The notes beneath the pieces are model-generated. The model searched no databases and was not told where the DNA came from. It worked only from the letters and a program-made list of their open reading frames with translations. A DNA stretch of 64,000 nucleotides, taken from the NCBI GenBank assembly GCA_029582265.1, contig CM055826.1:37146127-37210126 (forward strand). The letters are read 5' to 3'. A program made the position numbers and the translations under genes. Numbering within the stretch: position 1 is the first letter of the stretch; every line of letters starts with the position of its first letter. Below are positions 43,960-57,300 of the stretch, one piece after another. The stretch is from Zoroaster sp. YZ-2022 (taxonomy: Eukaryota; Echinodermata; Asteroidea; Forcipulatida; Zoroasteridae).

Positions 43960-44227
43960 ATATTTCACCTGAAATTGTACTTTCTATCGCAACACTGCTA
44001 TAATTATCTTGAGGAAAGTAAAACAGATTCCACAAAAGGACACACAGTCCCCAACACAAGTACGTTGAGACCACTCAACTCAGTTTGATTCCATATTGAA
44101 TATAAAACATTTGGTTTCCGTAATTCTTTACCTAGTAGTGGGATTTGAAAACAGTGCCTCTCTGACTGCAAGGTTCTGCATCTGGTTCCAAGGTTCTTCG
44201 TCTCTCTGGTTTTGGGGTTATTCACAT

Positions 44228-45021
44228 CTCTCTTGTTCCATGGTTCTTCTTTTCTCTTGTTCCCTGGTTCTTCTTTTCTCTTGTTCCCTGGTTCTTCTTT
44301 TCTCTTGTTCCATGGTTCTTCTTTTATCTTGTTCCATGGTTCTTCTTTTCTCTCGTTCCCTGTTTCTTCTTTTCTCTTGTTCCATGGTTCTTCTTTTCTC
44401 TTGTTCCATGGTTCGTCTTTTCTCTCGTTCCATGGTTCTTCTTTTCTCTTGTTCCATTGTTCTTCTTTTCTCTTGTTCCATGGTTCTTCTTTTCTCTTGT
44501 TCCATGGTTCTTCTTTTCTCTTGTTCCATGGTTCTTCTTTTCTCTTGTTCCATGGTTCTTCTTTTCTCTTGTTCCATGGTTCTTCTTTTCTCTTGTTCCA
44601 TGGTTCTTCTTTTCTCTTGTTCCATGGTTCTTCTTTTCTCTTGTTCCATGGTTCTTCTTTTCTCTTGTTCCATGGTTCTTCTTTTCTCTTGTTCCATGGT
44701 TCTTCTTTTCTCTTGTTCCATGGTTCTTCTTTTCTCTTGTTCCATGGTTCGTCTTTTCTCTTGTTCCATGGTTCTTCTTTTCTCTTGTTCCATGGTTCGT
44801 CTTTTCTCTTGTTCCATGGTTCTTCTTTTCTCTTGTTCCATGGTTCTTCTTTTCTTGTTCCATGGTTCTTCTTTTCTCTTGTTCCATGGTTCTTCTTTTC
44901 TCTTGTTCCATTGTTCTTCTTTTCTCTTGTTCCATGGTTCTTCTTTTCTCTTGTTCCATGGTTCTTCTTTTCTCTTGTTCCATGGTTCGTCTTTTCTCTT
45001 GTTCCATGGTTCTTCTTTTCT
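44228..45021. repeat. 24-bp minisatellite, about 33 units
   Basis: The unit TTCTCTTGTTCCATGGTTCTTCTT recurs about 33 times, with point variants (CCCTGG, CGTTCC, GTTCGTC) clustered at the edges and a few 3-6 bp deletions near 44853. Since 24 is divisible by three, five of the six frames stay open for hundreds of codons. The minus strand reads KRKEEPWN, EKRRTMEQ or TREKKNHG octapeptides. None has an independent start, splice or conserved flank, so expression is unproven. Confidence 0.92.
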
Positions 45022-45058
45022 GGGGTTAGAGTAGTCATTTATCTGATACTGGTTGCAA

Positions 45059-45280
45059 TATGTGACTGGCTCTGGCAAAACCCTAAACTTGGACCAAATT
45101 TACAAAAGTGACCTCCCAAATTTAGAGTGAAAATTAACAATGTTCCCAACAACGTTTCAGGATTTTTCTTTTTCCATCAAAATCTAGAGAAACTAATGCT
45201 CTATACGGTGACCCTTTCATGGCTGTTACGCATTATGGTAAATGCCGAGAAGTTTTGGGTTTTGCCAGAGCGGGTCACAT
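45059..45280. mobile_element. MITE with ATGTGACTGGCTCTGGCAAA end
   Basis: Left TGTGACTGGCTCTGGCAAAA and right TTTTGCCAGAGCGGGTCACA are inverted repeats. Related ends are at 26088 and 29395. Confidence 0.78.
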
Positions 45281-45683
45281 AGTATGCTAAATGTTAGTGT
45301 AGCGTTAAGCGCGCCCTCAAGGTCGTGCACGTAGCGCCATTGACCATGCAGTCATGACTATCAGGGGTTACAGTAAATTGGTCAAATTTACCATCATAAA
45401 ACGGCGGTAAAAAGGGCTACCGGATTAATATTATCAATAATTAGAAACATTAACGGTTTTCAACAGTTTTAAAGGGGCATGCAGTAAAATTTGGTGTATG
45501 ACGAAAACATTCCTCTTTGGACTTCGGTGCCAACGAAATACTATAACATTTTAATATTTTATTTTATTTAAAAAAAAGTTACAGCGTAACTTTTACCAAT
45601 AATTTTATCAATGCCCTATTATTAAGGCCCTAAGCAGATTGTCTTATCATCGGTCAGTTAAGCAAACGCTTTTGAAGTGACCT

Positions 45684-46729
45684 TTGGACGGAACAGCGGC
45701 GTACCATACATACTTAAATAGCATTTCGAAGTGGTTTAATGTAAACAAACTAACTCTTAACATTAATAAAACAAAGTTCATGATATTTGGAACTAAACAC
45801 ACATTACAAAACTTCAAGAATATTTCCCTTACATATGATACAGATATAGTTGAAAGAGTGGACAATTTTAAATACTTGGGTGTTGTTTTTGACCCACAAC
45901 TAACATGGAGTAATCATATTGATCAATTAACTTCTAATGTATCCAAACGTATTGGTATAATTCAAAGAATCAAATATTATCTTCCTTCGTCTACTCTGAA
46001 TTTGCTTGGCAATGCTCTTGTTATGCCTCTTTTTGATTATTGTAGTTCTGTTTGGTCTAATTGTAATGCTCAATATTCTAATTCTCTTCAAATTCTTCAT
46101 AATAGGCTTGCCAGAATATTGCTCTCTGCTGACAGTCGTACTTCAGTTAACGATCTAATGACTAAACTTAGCTGGAATAAATTAGAACAAAGATGGAATG
46201 ACCAACTTCTTATCACAACATTTAAATGTTTACAAGGCAATGCACCTTCATATTTATCGTCAAATTTCTTATTCAGTGATTCTGCCCATTCCAAGGGTAC
46301 ACGGAGTTAAACATTTAAATGTTTACTTCTTCCACCATGGAAAACTAATCCAGGTAGACGGTCATTCCACTTTAGAGCTGTAAATCGCTGGAATAAGTTG
46401 TCAAATGACATTCGGCTCAACTTTAGTACCATGACTACACATATTTTTAAAAATGCCATCAGTACTCATTAATGCTGACATATTATGATTTCATGTATAT
46501 TGATATATAGGCCTAATGTACATTTATATGTTTACACTTTTAAACCTAATACTATGTTATGACTGTGTATATTATGTACATATATCTTGTATATACTTTT
46601 GTACATTTTGAATACATGTAGTGTAGAATACAATAATGTTTTAATCTGGACCTCTTGGGAGACCAGTACTTTGTATTGAAAGAGATATCCAGAATAAAGA
46701 TAGAATAAATAATAATAATAATAATAATA
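45684..46729 (+). mobile_element. LINE 3' half (non-LTR RT), AATA-type tail
   Basis: A 208-codon frame (45684-46310) encodes the end of a reverse transcriptase and its thumb-like extension. It contains LTLNINKTKFMIFG, FKYLGVVFDPQLTWSNHI, LLGNALVMPLFDYCSSVWSN and ILHNRLARILL. This set is typical of CR1/L2/Jockey-like ORF2. The catalytic FADD-type motif lies upstream and is missing. A frameshift near 46300 moves the C-terminus (FRAVNRWNKLSNDIR region) to another frame. The 3' end has AATAAAG and an (AAT)n tail at 46706-46729. Inactive. Confidence 0.85.
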
Positions 46730-46856
46730 GCCACGGGGGGCCTGGGGGCACGTGCCCCCCACAAATGTCCCCCACGAAAAAATCCCAATAGTGCCCCAAA
46801 AAAGAATAGAAAAAAAAGGAACAAAACACATACCCACTACCCCCCCCCCCCCCACT
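46730..46856. repeat. GCCACGGGGGGCCTGGGG repeat with C tract
   Basis: Same start as 38660 and 39840, followed by CACGTGCCCCCCAC and a long C run near 46840. It abuts the LINE tail. Confidence 0.55.
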
Positions 46857-47910
46857 GAAAATTTCACAATATTAGTGTATAACATTGAGCAACGTGCACA
46901 TACACACTGAAACGAAACTTTCACAGATCAGTTTCTATACATGCAGTTTTTTCTTTATCAGTTTACCAACGATGTAGTTTATAACAATCAGAAACTCCTA
47001 AGATAATCCACCACACGAAACTATAATTGAATCATGTGCCATAAATAAACTGACTTCGCCACTTAACAACTCGGTTTCATCATGGATTTTCTTAGCTATT
47101 ATTAATTACCACGACGTATTTTTTTGCCAGGCAAGCGGAGGCATGACTCACCTGTGTAACTACTATGTAGAACTGACAACAAAGGCGAAACTAAGTCAAT
47201 ACAATATCAAAATACAAGTGTACAAAGGCCTCAGTGGTATGAGTCACACTCATTATGCGGTTTATTGTGACACGTGCCTGGTCTGAGTGATTATTTCCAC
47301 AATAGTTTATACCAACGCACTATATGTTTCATTGTTTAACAGGATCTCCAACTGGGACAGACGTGTTATAGAGCCGTTAAATATTGGATCTAATTATGGC
47401 GTCTACAGTAGACCGTGTTACAGAAATGACCGTCTTAAAGAGGTAGGAATAACATCCATATTCAGTCACCGTTTTCACGAAGTGCCAATTGGGGAAATCG
47501 TAAGTTTGATTTTTTTCGATATTCTGAATTACTTCATTGAAATCTACAACCCCACAAATTTACAGGGTCTAAAAATCATTAGTTTTGTAATTACACTAAT
47601 TGGCCAAGGGCAAAATGGGTGCTCAAGAGCAATTTGCGTTTTCACGAAGGGACAATTGGGCCACACCGCATTGAGCTTTAAGTAATAGCCTATCTATGGC
47701 GTACCATGTCACATTCAAGACACAAAATACATGTAAAATGTGTGCCCTATGTGAAAGAACAGATTTCAAACTTTCTAAATGTGTCAACTTTTCAACAACA
47801 GGACGATTAATCACAACGTATTTAACAATAAAACGCTCAAATCAACACGACTTTCCCAATTATCCCTTCGTGAAAACGCTTGAAATGTTTGTGATTTATA
47901 ATTGGCATTG
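46857..47910. other. No gene supported
   Basis: A 132-codon frame at 47287-47685 lacks an ATG at its start and any family resemblance. No exon of the downstream CRAL-TRIO gene was identified here, though a 5' UTR exon could lie in it. Confidence 0.45.
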
Positions 47911-48270
47911 GAGTGCCATGGTCGAGCGGTTTAGTGCATCGGATTTGTGTTCTGATGGCTAAGTCGTCAGAATGTGGGTTCGAATCCCAACCGCGACCAT
48001 GGTGCTTGTGTCCTTGAGCAAGACACTTTACCATAATTGCTTCTCTCCACACAGGGGTAAATGGGTACCTGTGATGGCAGAGTTGGTTGTTGTGTTTGAG
48101 TAGCCCTATATGCGCTGTAATGGCAGCAACTGAGCTGTATACTCCCCAGGGAGCTGAGATGGTTTCAGGAATGATTTATGAGCCTGATGAGCAGGGGTAA
48201 TAATATAATGCGCCTTGAGCACCAGTTTGGTGGATACGTGCGCTATATAAGTCCACATTATTATTATTAT
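47911..48270 (+). mobile_element. tRNA-derived SINE just upstream of a coding exon
   Basis: Head GGAGTGCCATGGTCGAGCGG, B box GGTTCGAATCCC, 3' domain and (ATT)n tail. It ends about 56 bp before the first coding exon of the CRAL-TRIO gene. Confidence 0.87.
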
Positions 48271-48325
48271 TGTTTCATTGGCATTTGTTTTGACTTTGTG
48301 TATTGTACTCTTGATTAGTTTGCAG

Positions 48326-48788
48326 ATGAATGGAGAGAGACCCGTTAGAATGAATAGCTCAACCAAAGACAATCATGAACAAAATAGCGCCAAAGCAAAG
48401 AGGCAAGATGGCGGATGCGCCACAGCAGGTAACACTTATACATGCACACTGTCTCCTCAGTTACGGAAAAGGGCGGAAACTGAACTCGGTGAAAATCGGC
48501 TCATCCGTAAACTCGCCTTCGAGGGAATGCGACAGATGATGAAGAAAAGACCAGACATCAACTTCACCCAGGACGAACGGTTTCTATTAAGGTTCCTTCG
48601 CGCCAAGAAGTTCGAGGTTGACAGAGCGTTCAAGTCCCTGGTGAAGTATTACGAACTGCACAAAAAACACCCAAGCTTTTTTAGGGACTACAAAAAGTCA
48701 TCGGTGAAGCATGTTTTAGATGACGGTTTTCCATTGGTCCTTTCTTCACCTGATAAGGAAGGGAGACCAATTGTAGCACTCAGAACAA
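48326..48788 (+). CDS. CRAL-TRIO gene, coding exon 1
   Basis: ATG codons at 48326 and 48350 lie in frame. The sequence before the first (TTAGTTTGCAG) also looks like a splice acceptor, so a 5' UTR exon may exist upstream. The exon carries [16 protein letters not shown] and the N-terminal helical domain. Donor is GTGAGT, phase 1. The open frame extends further up without ATG; that hydrophobic stretch is probably not translated. Confidence 0.88.
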
Positions 48789-51700
48789 GTGAGTATAAAC
48801 CATTTCTAAAATTATACGGATTTGTATATATACATATAGGTTGATGAAATTTTTGTGTCGGGTGATAAACAATTATTTAATTTTGCCCTACACCGACGTG
48901 TGTATGGCACTGTATACTCAGTGCTTTTCGAGTGTCTGTGAAAAAACTACACAGGCGACTTGGGCGGGATTCAATTTCAAACCCACGACCTCCTGCTTGC
49001 TAGTGCAGACGTCTTAACCTCTCGACCATCAAGCTTGCTGGCTAGAATCCTATATAGCATGAGCGGGTGCCGCGATAGTTATAGTTTGATGAAATTCTTG
49101 CGTCGGGTGATAAACAATTGATTTAATTTTACCCTACACCGACGTGTGTATGGCACTGTATACTCAGTGCTTTTCGAGTGGCTGTGAAAACAAAACTTCA
49201 CAGGCTACTCGGACGGGATTCGAAGCCACAACTTCCTGGTCATACGGATCTGGCTACGGCTATGGCTAGATCACTGCGTCTGCCTATACTTCAACAATGT
49301 CGATACAGCCAACGACTACAGCCGGAAAAAAGACGTATAGGCCACTTATGAATTGTATAAAGTACCCCCCATTTCATTAGTCATAACTACATATGTAAAC
49401 ATTTTGTTTTCTAGTTAACTGGGATCCAAGCAACTACAGTGTACTGGACATAGTTAAATCCCTCTTCATGGTATTAGAGGATTTGGTCGACGATGAAGAG
49501 GCACAGATAACCGGTGTCAACCTCTTAGTGGATCTAGAGGGTATGGGTACACAACACGTCATGCAGATGGGACCAAATATCGCTAAGAAAGTTACTTCGA
49601 TATTTCAGGTTGGTAAAGAGTTATTTTACTCGGTTTCAACTTTTTTGCATACGTCTTTCATGTCAAAATGATCAAGCCTGACATTGTATACGTTCAATAC
49701 ACATCGCAGCCCTCTATCGGTGAAAGTGCACCCAGTGTCTTGAAGATAGCCGCTTTGGCATCAAGTGAGCCTGAAGATCTGACGTCACGGCTTTGAGGCT
49801 CGTGAATTACACCAGATACTGGCTGTGCGGCCGCCATGTTTATTTCCCGGAGATTCAACTTTGACCTTGGTTGATAGCAAGCGCGAGCCTCAAAGCGTTA
49901 CGTCAGATCTTCAATACAATGTATCCAATGAAATCTCTTGAATTGTGCGCAAGGTGCGTGTATTTATTCTTCAGGATAAAGACAGGGGACCAGTACCAGT
50001 CTAGCATCAAGTGATCGTTGTGCGTATGTTACGGTACTAGACTATACGCGCGCGGACTTTCGCCAGCCAATGCATGATTGCTGGAGATATTTATTGCGTA
50101 CTAGCCCAAATAAGGACTCCGTCTCTCTATCCGGGTCAGTGCACATCGTAGCCCTCTAGCGGTGAATTTGCACCCAGTGTCTTGATGATAGCCACTTTTG
50201 CGTCGTGTGTGAGCGTTGTGCGTACACTTTATGTGCGTATGTTAAGTGCGCGTGTACATGTACTTTTGGCAGCCAATGATCGCTGGAGATATTCCGCGCG
50301 TACGCACATCAACTGCAAAATACGCCAAACGCGACGAACTATCGTTGCCCTTTCGCCCACAGTGGTCTAACCACTGATCTCTATACTAATTGGATAGGAG
50401 ATGGGCGCTGATTGGCCTATGAAAAGTTGAATTAACTGGCCGCCATGTTGGTTCTCCCAAAAAGTCAGGAGTCAAATGTCATGTTAGTATACAGACAATA
50501 ACAACAACTGGTTCAGCAGCACTCGGCATATTGTCGTCGGTCGGGTAGCAGTAAATCTGTCCGGCCATCACGTGTGCCGGCGCCTTCTTTCTTGGGGGAC
50601 AAAGATGGCGAACATCGAGCTTCAGCCAATCGGCGCGATCTCCTATCCAGTTAGTATAGAGATCAGTGGGTCTAACAACATGTGCCCTCAACAGCTCATG
50701 TACGGTACGAATACACCGTAGTACACGAAGGTTAAAGTCCAACCTGGGCTTTGCGTACAAAGTGCAAAATACGCCAAACGCGACGCACTAAAGCTGCCCT
50801 ATCGATCAAGGGATCTTTCAATAATGTGCCTTCAGCAGCTCATCATGCACGTTACGAAAAAATGTTAAATTAGTGTTTAGAATTTCAACACACGCAAAAT
50901 AAACGCGTTTAGGAATGCGTTTAAATGCTAAACGGCCATCCTCTGTACATGTCATGAAGCTAAACGTGAGTAGCTTTTTGACACCTGTTCATATGGTTTT
51001 TAGCATTCAAACACCCATCACAGAAAAAGCACAATCTAAACATGTTTTAGGCTAAATATGTGGGGGAAAAAAAGTGAGTACAAGCCAAGGTTAGTGTTTA
51101 GAAATGCGTTTAAATTCTAATCACCATTTTTGCAGTACGGTACATAGTCATGTTATTGATCTCATGTGTAGCCTACTTATCATTGATGTAAACGGACTAT
51201 ACAGTCAACGGTCAAACAGTCAATATGCGATTCATAAAACCGAAGGTTATTAGTTTACCAGAAGAGCGTCGACTCCAGTATTATTAGACTATAATAATAA
51301 TGATGACTCGTCAAGTCTCTATTTTTGTCAGTACCGGGAAAACCCATGCTGAGACGACGGAAATGGGTCAGTGCTTTGTCCCCGTGCGGCAAGACGTTCA
51401 ATGCAATGTTGTGGAGTCATAACTTTAGCAGACACTCTCACGTACTCTCACCATTCGTTGAATGACCTATATAATTTTGGCCAACCGGGATCTCAAGATA
51501 TTAACAGAATTCTGGCTTCTTCAACATAAAATTTAATTGAACACAAACAATAAACACATGGTTACATACCTATAGTACACAGACTTGACGTACTCTCTCT
51601 AAGCCAGCCCGAAAGTCACTGGCATTTAAAAGCCGCACCTACACTGTAAAAATGGTGTACACTGTAAAAACGCAAAATAAACGCGTGTAGGAATGCGTTT

Positions 51701-53515
51701 AAATGCTGAACGGGTATCCTCTGCACATGTCACAAAGCTAAACGTGCTTAGCTTTTTGACACCTGTTCATATGGTTTTTAGCATTCAAACACACAGCACA
51801 GAAAAAGCACAATCTAAACATGTTTTAGGCTAAACATGTGAAAAAAGTGAGTACAAGCTAAGTGTTTAGAAATATGTTTAAACTCTAAACGCTATTTTTA
51901 CAGTGCGTGTTTAGTCGGGGCTCCCTAATGAATATTCACAGTATACTTCCCCATACATATGAAGTATTTCAGTAGTATTGTTGCCCATAAAGTAGTTCTA
52001 CAGTATGTCCCAAAAAAGTGTCACTCTAACTATTTCTGAAAATATACCAAAACCACGAAATAAATTTTGGAACTTTTTCAATTGCACAGATACTCCTAAT
52101 CCTTTATGTGAGAAATTACATAAAACTCACAGGTGTTTAGGCCAAGGATTAGGAGTATCTGTGCAATTAAAAAAAGTTCCAAAATGTATTTCGGGGTTTT
52201 GGTATATTTTCAGAAATTGTTAGAGTGACACTTTTTGGGGGACATACTGTATAACAAAAGCCAATATTTGATTCCCTCCACACACTGCTGGTGCCCCCTT
52301 TAAATTCCAATTCACGGCAACTGGCCATCAAGGGGTCTATATCTTTGCTAGTCTTAATTTCAGGTGTTCTTTGATCTTTTCAGAATTGCATTCCTGTCAG
52401 GTTACACGGCATACATTTCGTGAACGAGCCAATGGTCTTCGACGCTGCCTTTGCAATTCTGAAGGCATTCATGGCTGACAAAATGAAGAAAAGGGTAAGA
52501 GAAATGAATGTTTATGTTTTTTCTGTTTTAAAACCTCCAGGAAATTAACGGTGAAGCAGAAAACTTGAATAAGTGTAGGTAGGGCGATACAGCGAGTAAA
52601 TAGTCGGTGCGTCCTAGGCCTAGTTACGGTATGAGGTCAACATACCCGCTCATCAAGCGTTTGGTAGCTTCAAACTTGTACAAGTTTGGAGGGAACATTT
52701 TTAAAGAGTTTTGTACAATCAATGTAAAAATTAAACATTTGATTATTAAAATTGTTATTTCACTATACACGTGTATTATTAAAAACCCATCTTGTTTGCA
52801 GAGGTGTGATTTGAGAAAGGTAAGCAATCCTGACAAATAGGAAGCGGGCCTGGGTCTCCCTTTGGTCTAGAGGACAAGGAGTAGTATATATACAGCATCT
52901 AGAGCAGGTTTGTGGTGGGAGCGGTGGTGGCGCGGTGGTGAATTGTGGTGGATTGCCATTACAAACTGCACAAAATCACTGCAGACAAAACTGCACACAA
53001 ACTGCACACAAACTGCACACAAACTCCTCAAAGCAGGTGCACACACCATAATTTTTTTTTTGCTTGGCCTCAATTTTTTTCTTCTTCCATTTTTTTTTTT
53101 TTTTATGACGTCATTTCGGCCAAGTAAAAAAAAAATTGTGTTACCACTGCTTCACCTCCACAGTGTGCAGTTTGTCTGCAGTGATTTTGTGCAGTTTGTA
53201 ATGGCAATCCACCACAATTCACCACCGCGCCACCACCGCTCCCACCACAAACCTGCTCAAGATGCTGTATACATGATTGAAATTTTTCATGATTGAAATT
53301 TTTTTTTTCAATTTTTTTTTTTTTTTTTTTTTGATGGCCAACTTCAATTTTCCCTGGCGCGCGCGGGCACGTCTGGGCGCGCGTGACTTCCTCCACACAA
53401 AATACTGCATATATACACATATACATATACACATCCTGGCGCGCGCGTGACGGGCACGTCTGGGCGCGCATGACTTCCTCCACACAAAATACTGCATATA
53501 TACACATATACATAT

Positions 53516-53593
<78 letters not shown>

Positions 53594-53726
53594 ACTCCTC
53601 AATCCCACCACCACCACTGCAGACTACAAAAAATCTCGCGCACACAAAATACTTACTCCCTCCACACAAAATACTGCATATATACACATATACATATACA
53701 CATATACACATATACATATACACATA

Positions 53727-53770
<44 letters not shown>

Positions 53771-54294
53771 GCACACAAAATACTTACTCCAAAAAAAGTG
53801 GTTAATATGTGGATTGGCCAAATGATTTTGCTCACTTTGTGGTTTTTGTAATAATGTGGTTTGACCCGACTCATTGAGTCAATCCCTCCTCCTTTTTGGT
53901 TTGATTTTGCTCACTTTGTGGTTTTTGTAATAATGTGGTCGTGGTTATTATGTGGTTTGACCCGACTCATTGAGTCAATCCCTCCTTCTCCTTTTTGGTT
54001 TCCATCAAAATCACAAGGGGTAAGCCTTGTATTTATATATTTTTGGTTTCCATCAAAATCACAAGGGGTAAGCATTGTATTTATATATTTTATTTTTTCT
54101 CAAAATCACAATCGATCGCACAGTATCGATTCTACTGTTAAAACGTTCTTTATTACATTTCATTAACAGAGGGCGCTATTAATTAATTATGCTTGTCAGT
54201 TTTCTCCTATTGGTCAAATGATTTTGCTCACTTTGGGGTTTTTGTAATAATGTGGTCGTGGTTATTATTATGTGGTTTGACCCGCTATGAACTT

Positions 54295-54336
<42 letters not shown>

Positions 54337-57300
54337 AAGTCAATAAAGTTAACACTTTGTACGGGACATGTTTCTAAACACTAAAATAAATTTAGTTGAA
54401 TGAAGCTATTTTATCATTCCTTTTGGAGTTGCAGTTGAAATAAATTATTGGTCTGTTCTTGTGAAAAAAAAGGAAAGAAAATGTATGTTATCTGACTTAT
54501 TTATTTCCTAAGCCCTAGGTCATACTTAAACCAGTTACAAATCCTCTCTGTATTCATTTCATACTATGAACCCGCAAATGAAACATCCCTTCACTTGTGT
54601 GATAGCAGGACCAACCGGCTCAGGCAAAACTCAGTTCGTAAAACGTTTGCTGGTTCCAGCGGATGAAAAGGTCATCGAACCTCCACCAGACAATATCGTG
54701 TGGTGCTACGGAGAGTTTCAACATGCTTACGCTCATTTGGCAAACGTGGTTCGTAATATACAATTTGTGGAAGGTATTCCAGATGACCTTCATACGAAAA
54801 TACATCGATCCATGAACAATATGATAGTGATCGATGATCTCATGTCTGAAACGGGCAACAGCAAACGGATTACGGAGCTTTTACCAAGGGCAGTCATCAT
54901 AGAAATCTTTCCATTGTGTTGATTCTCCAAAATTTATTTCATCAGGGCAAAGAAATGCGCACGATTAGTCTCAACGCACATTACATGATCCTCTTCAAAA
55001 TCCTAGGACGCTTCCCAGATAAACCATCTGGCAAAACAAACGTATCCCACCAAATCAAAGTTCATGGTCGAAGCCTACCGAGATGCCACTTTACCACCCT
55101 ACGGTTACCTTTTCATTGATCTAAAACCCGAAACGTCCGAGGAAATGAGACTAAGGACCCACATTTTCCGGTGAGAACCCAATTGTGTATGTCCCGAAGG
55201 TATAAATGAAGTGAGGATCCGAGCACGTCATTCATTTGAAGATGTCTAACCGCGTGCGGAACCACGCTCCGTACCTACAAGTTCTAGCAAAGGAAATATC
55301 AAACAGCGTCAGGGTGTGATCCAGGGAGCCAGTAAAGAACTTATCGCTTGTGTGTGTGAGTGTGCCCTCAACATCCTCAATGGTAACATAAGTCTGAAAC
55401 CCGCCGACAAAAGAAAACTAAAAATACAAGCATCACATCAGAGCCCTCGCCACCAAAAACTTAGTGTCCAGAAGAAGAAAAATTCTTCATCAAAAGGTGG
55501 ATTCCTGGGTGCATTACTTACTCCTGTTTTGAGTGCACTTGCCGGTCTGCTCTTCAAGTAACGATGCAGCACACCAAGAAAATGGTACTTGTTCCTCACG
55601 ACACACTTTCGCAACTGCAAGCTGCAAGACTGCTAGAACAAACTCCAATAACGCGTGTAGTGCACGGTTTGGACGAAGACATGAGGACTCTGCTCGAAAG
55701 GCAGGATATCACAGACGAAGAGAAAATGAAGCTGTATCATCAGACACTTCAGAGGTACACCATTTTAAATCGGCAGAAAGGCCCCTTTAACCATGAACTT
55801 GCAAATGAATAGTGATGAATCCAAAGACCAGCCCAAGTTAGAGCGAACACCAGGAGAACCACCCAAGTTAGAAAGAGAACCCGTCACCCACTATCCTACT
55901 AAATTTAAAGCTGAGCTGAAAGGGTACCCTGAGGAGTCGTTCGGTCTACCTCGACTGTTTGCCGAAGCTACACATCTATCACCCCTTTCCCTTCGAGGTA
56001 AGAAAAAGAAGAGAGAGAACCGTAAACAAGCCACCCCGAAATGGACTCCATATTAAAAGATGTATCGAGTCTTTTCTTGTCATTTTGTGTTTTCGTTCAC
56101 CATGGACTGTTGTCCTCCCAAGTCCGACTGTGGACCCCAACACTTTCTTAAGAAAATCCGTTGCACATGGGCTTGTTGTCAAAGCACCGTCATCATTACA
56201 AACTTGGATTCTACCGATGGCGGAGGCATACCTGAAGAAGGTGTATTACGACCCCAAACATCCCGCCGCTTTTGGTGGTGTGGAGGCTGTTTACCGCGCT
56301 GCAGTAAGACGGCATCGATGTCACAAAGAAACAGATAACTGTATGGTTGCGGGAACAGCCGACCACACGTTGCACAAACCAATACGGAGAAATTTTAAAA
56401 GAAATAGGGTCGAAGTGCACGGCATCGATCACCAATGGCAGGCAGATTTGGTAGATATGTCCTCGCTCAAAGAACACAATCGAGGGTACAGGTATTTGCT
56501 GACGTGCATCGATGTCTTTTCGAAGTATGCGTGGGTCGTTCCTCTGAAAGATAAGACTGGGACAACTTTAGTGAAAGCCTTCAAAAAGATTTTAAAAGGA
56601 GGGAGAAAGCCGCGTCTGCTTCAGACCGATAAGGGTACCGAATTTATCAATGAAAAGTTTCAGTCTTTTCTCAAGAAAACGAATATCTACTTCTTCACTA
56701 CCAATAATGAAACCAAAGCCAGCATTGTTGAGAGATTTAACAGAACACTGAAGACAAAAATGTGGAAATATTTCACGGCCAACAACACGTACCAGTATAC
56801 AAAGGTCCTCCCCGCATTACTTTCTGGCTACAATCATTCGTTTCACAGAAGTATAAATGCCACCCCGGCGTCAGTCAATACTTCCAATGTCGATCGAATA
56901 AGACAGGCGCTGTACACCCCTGACTTCAACCCCCTAAAAACTGTCTTCAAGTTCGAGGTTGGAGATACGGTTCGCATCAGCATGGCCGCCAGGCCTTTCC
57001 GTAAGAGTTATTTACCAAGCTGGACCACCGAACTGTTTACCATCAACGCCAGAATCCCCCGCTACCCCCCTGTGTACACGTTGAACGATTATGAGGGAGA
57101 GCAATTGGAGGGAACTTTCTACGAGCAAGAACTACAACATGCAGTTCAGAAGGACGACCTGTACAAAGTTGAAAAAATACTGAAACCAGAAGGCGACGGG
57201 GGAAACCAGAATACTTGGTGAAATGGGTTGGATATCCGGAAAAATTCAATAGCTGGGTGTCCAAGTTGCACGCTCTATAAAGACGACCAGGACGTCAGCC

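Noticed and set aside
44004..45111. Open frames of 190-344 codons on both strands
   Set aside because: All come from a 24-bp minisatellite that stays open in several frames; no independent start, splice or homology evidence.
47287..47685. 132-codon ORF as an exon
   Set aside because: No ATG at its start, no splice-compatible match to the downstream gene, no recognisable family.
48278..48325. Signal peptide-like N-terminus on the CRAL-TRIO protein
   Set aside because: The hydrophobic stretch lies before the first ATG and begins at a TTG codon. The family is cytosolic, and a splice acceptor precedes ATG 48326.
52910..53805. Open frames of 128-223 codons with HIHIYI-type repeats
   Set aside because: They are translations of TATACA microsatellite and A/T runs inside the Polinton TIR; the same holds for 61791-62340.
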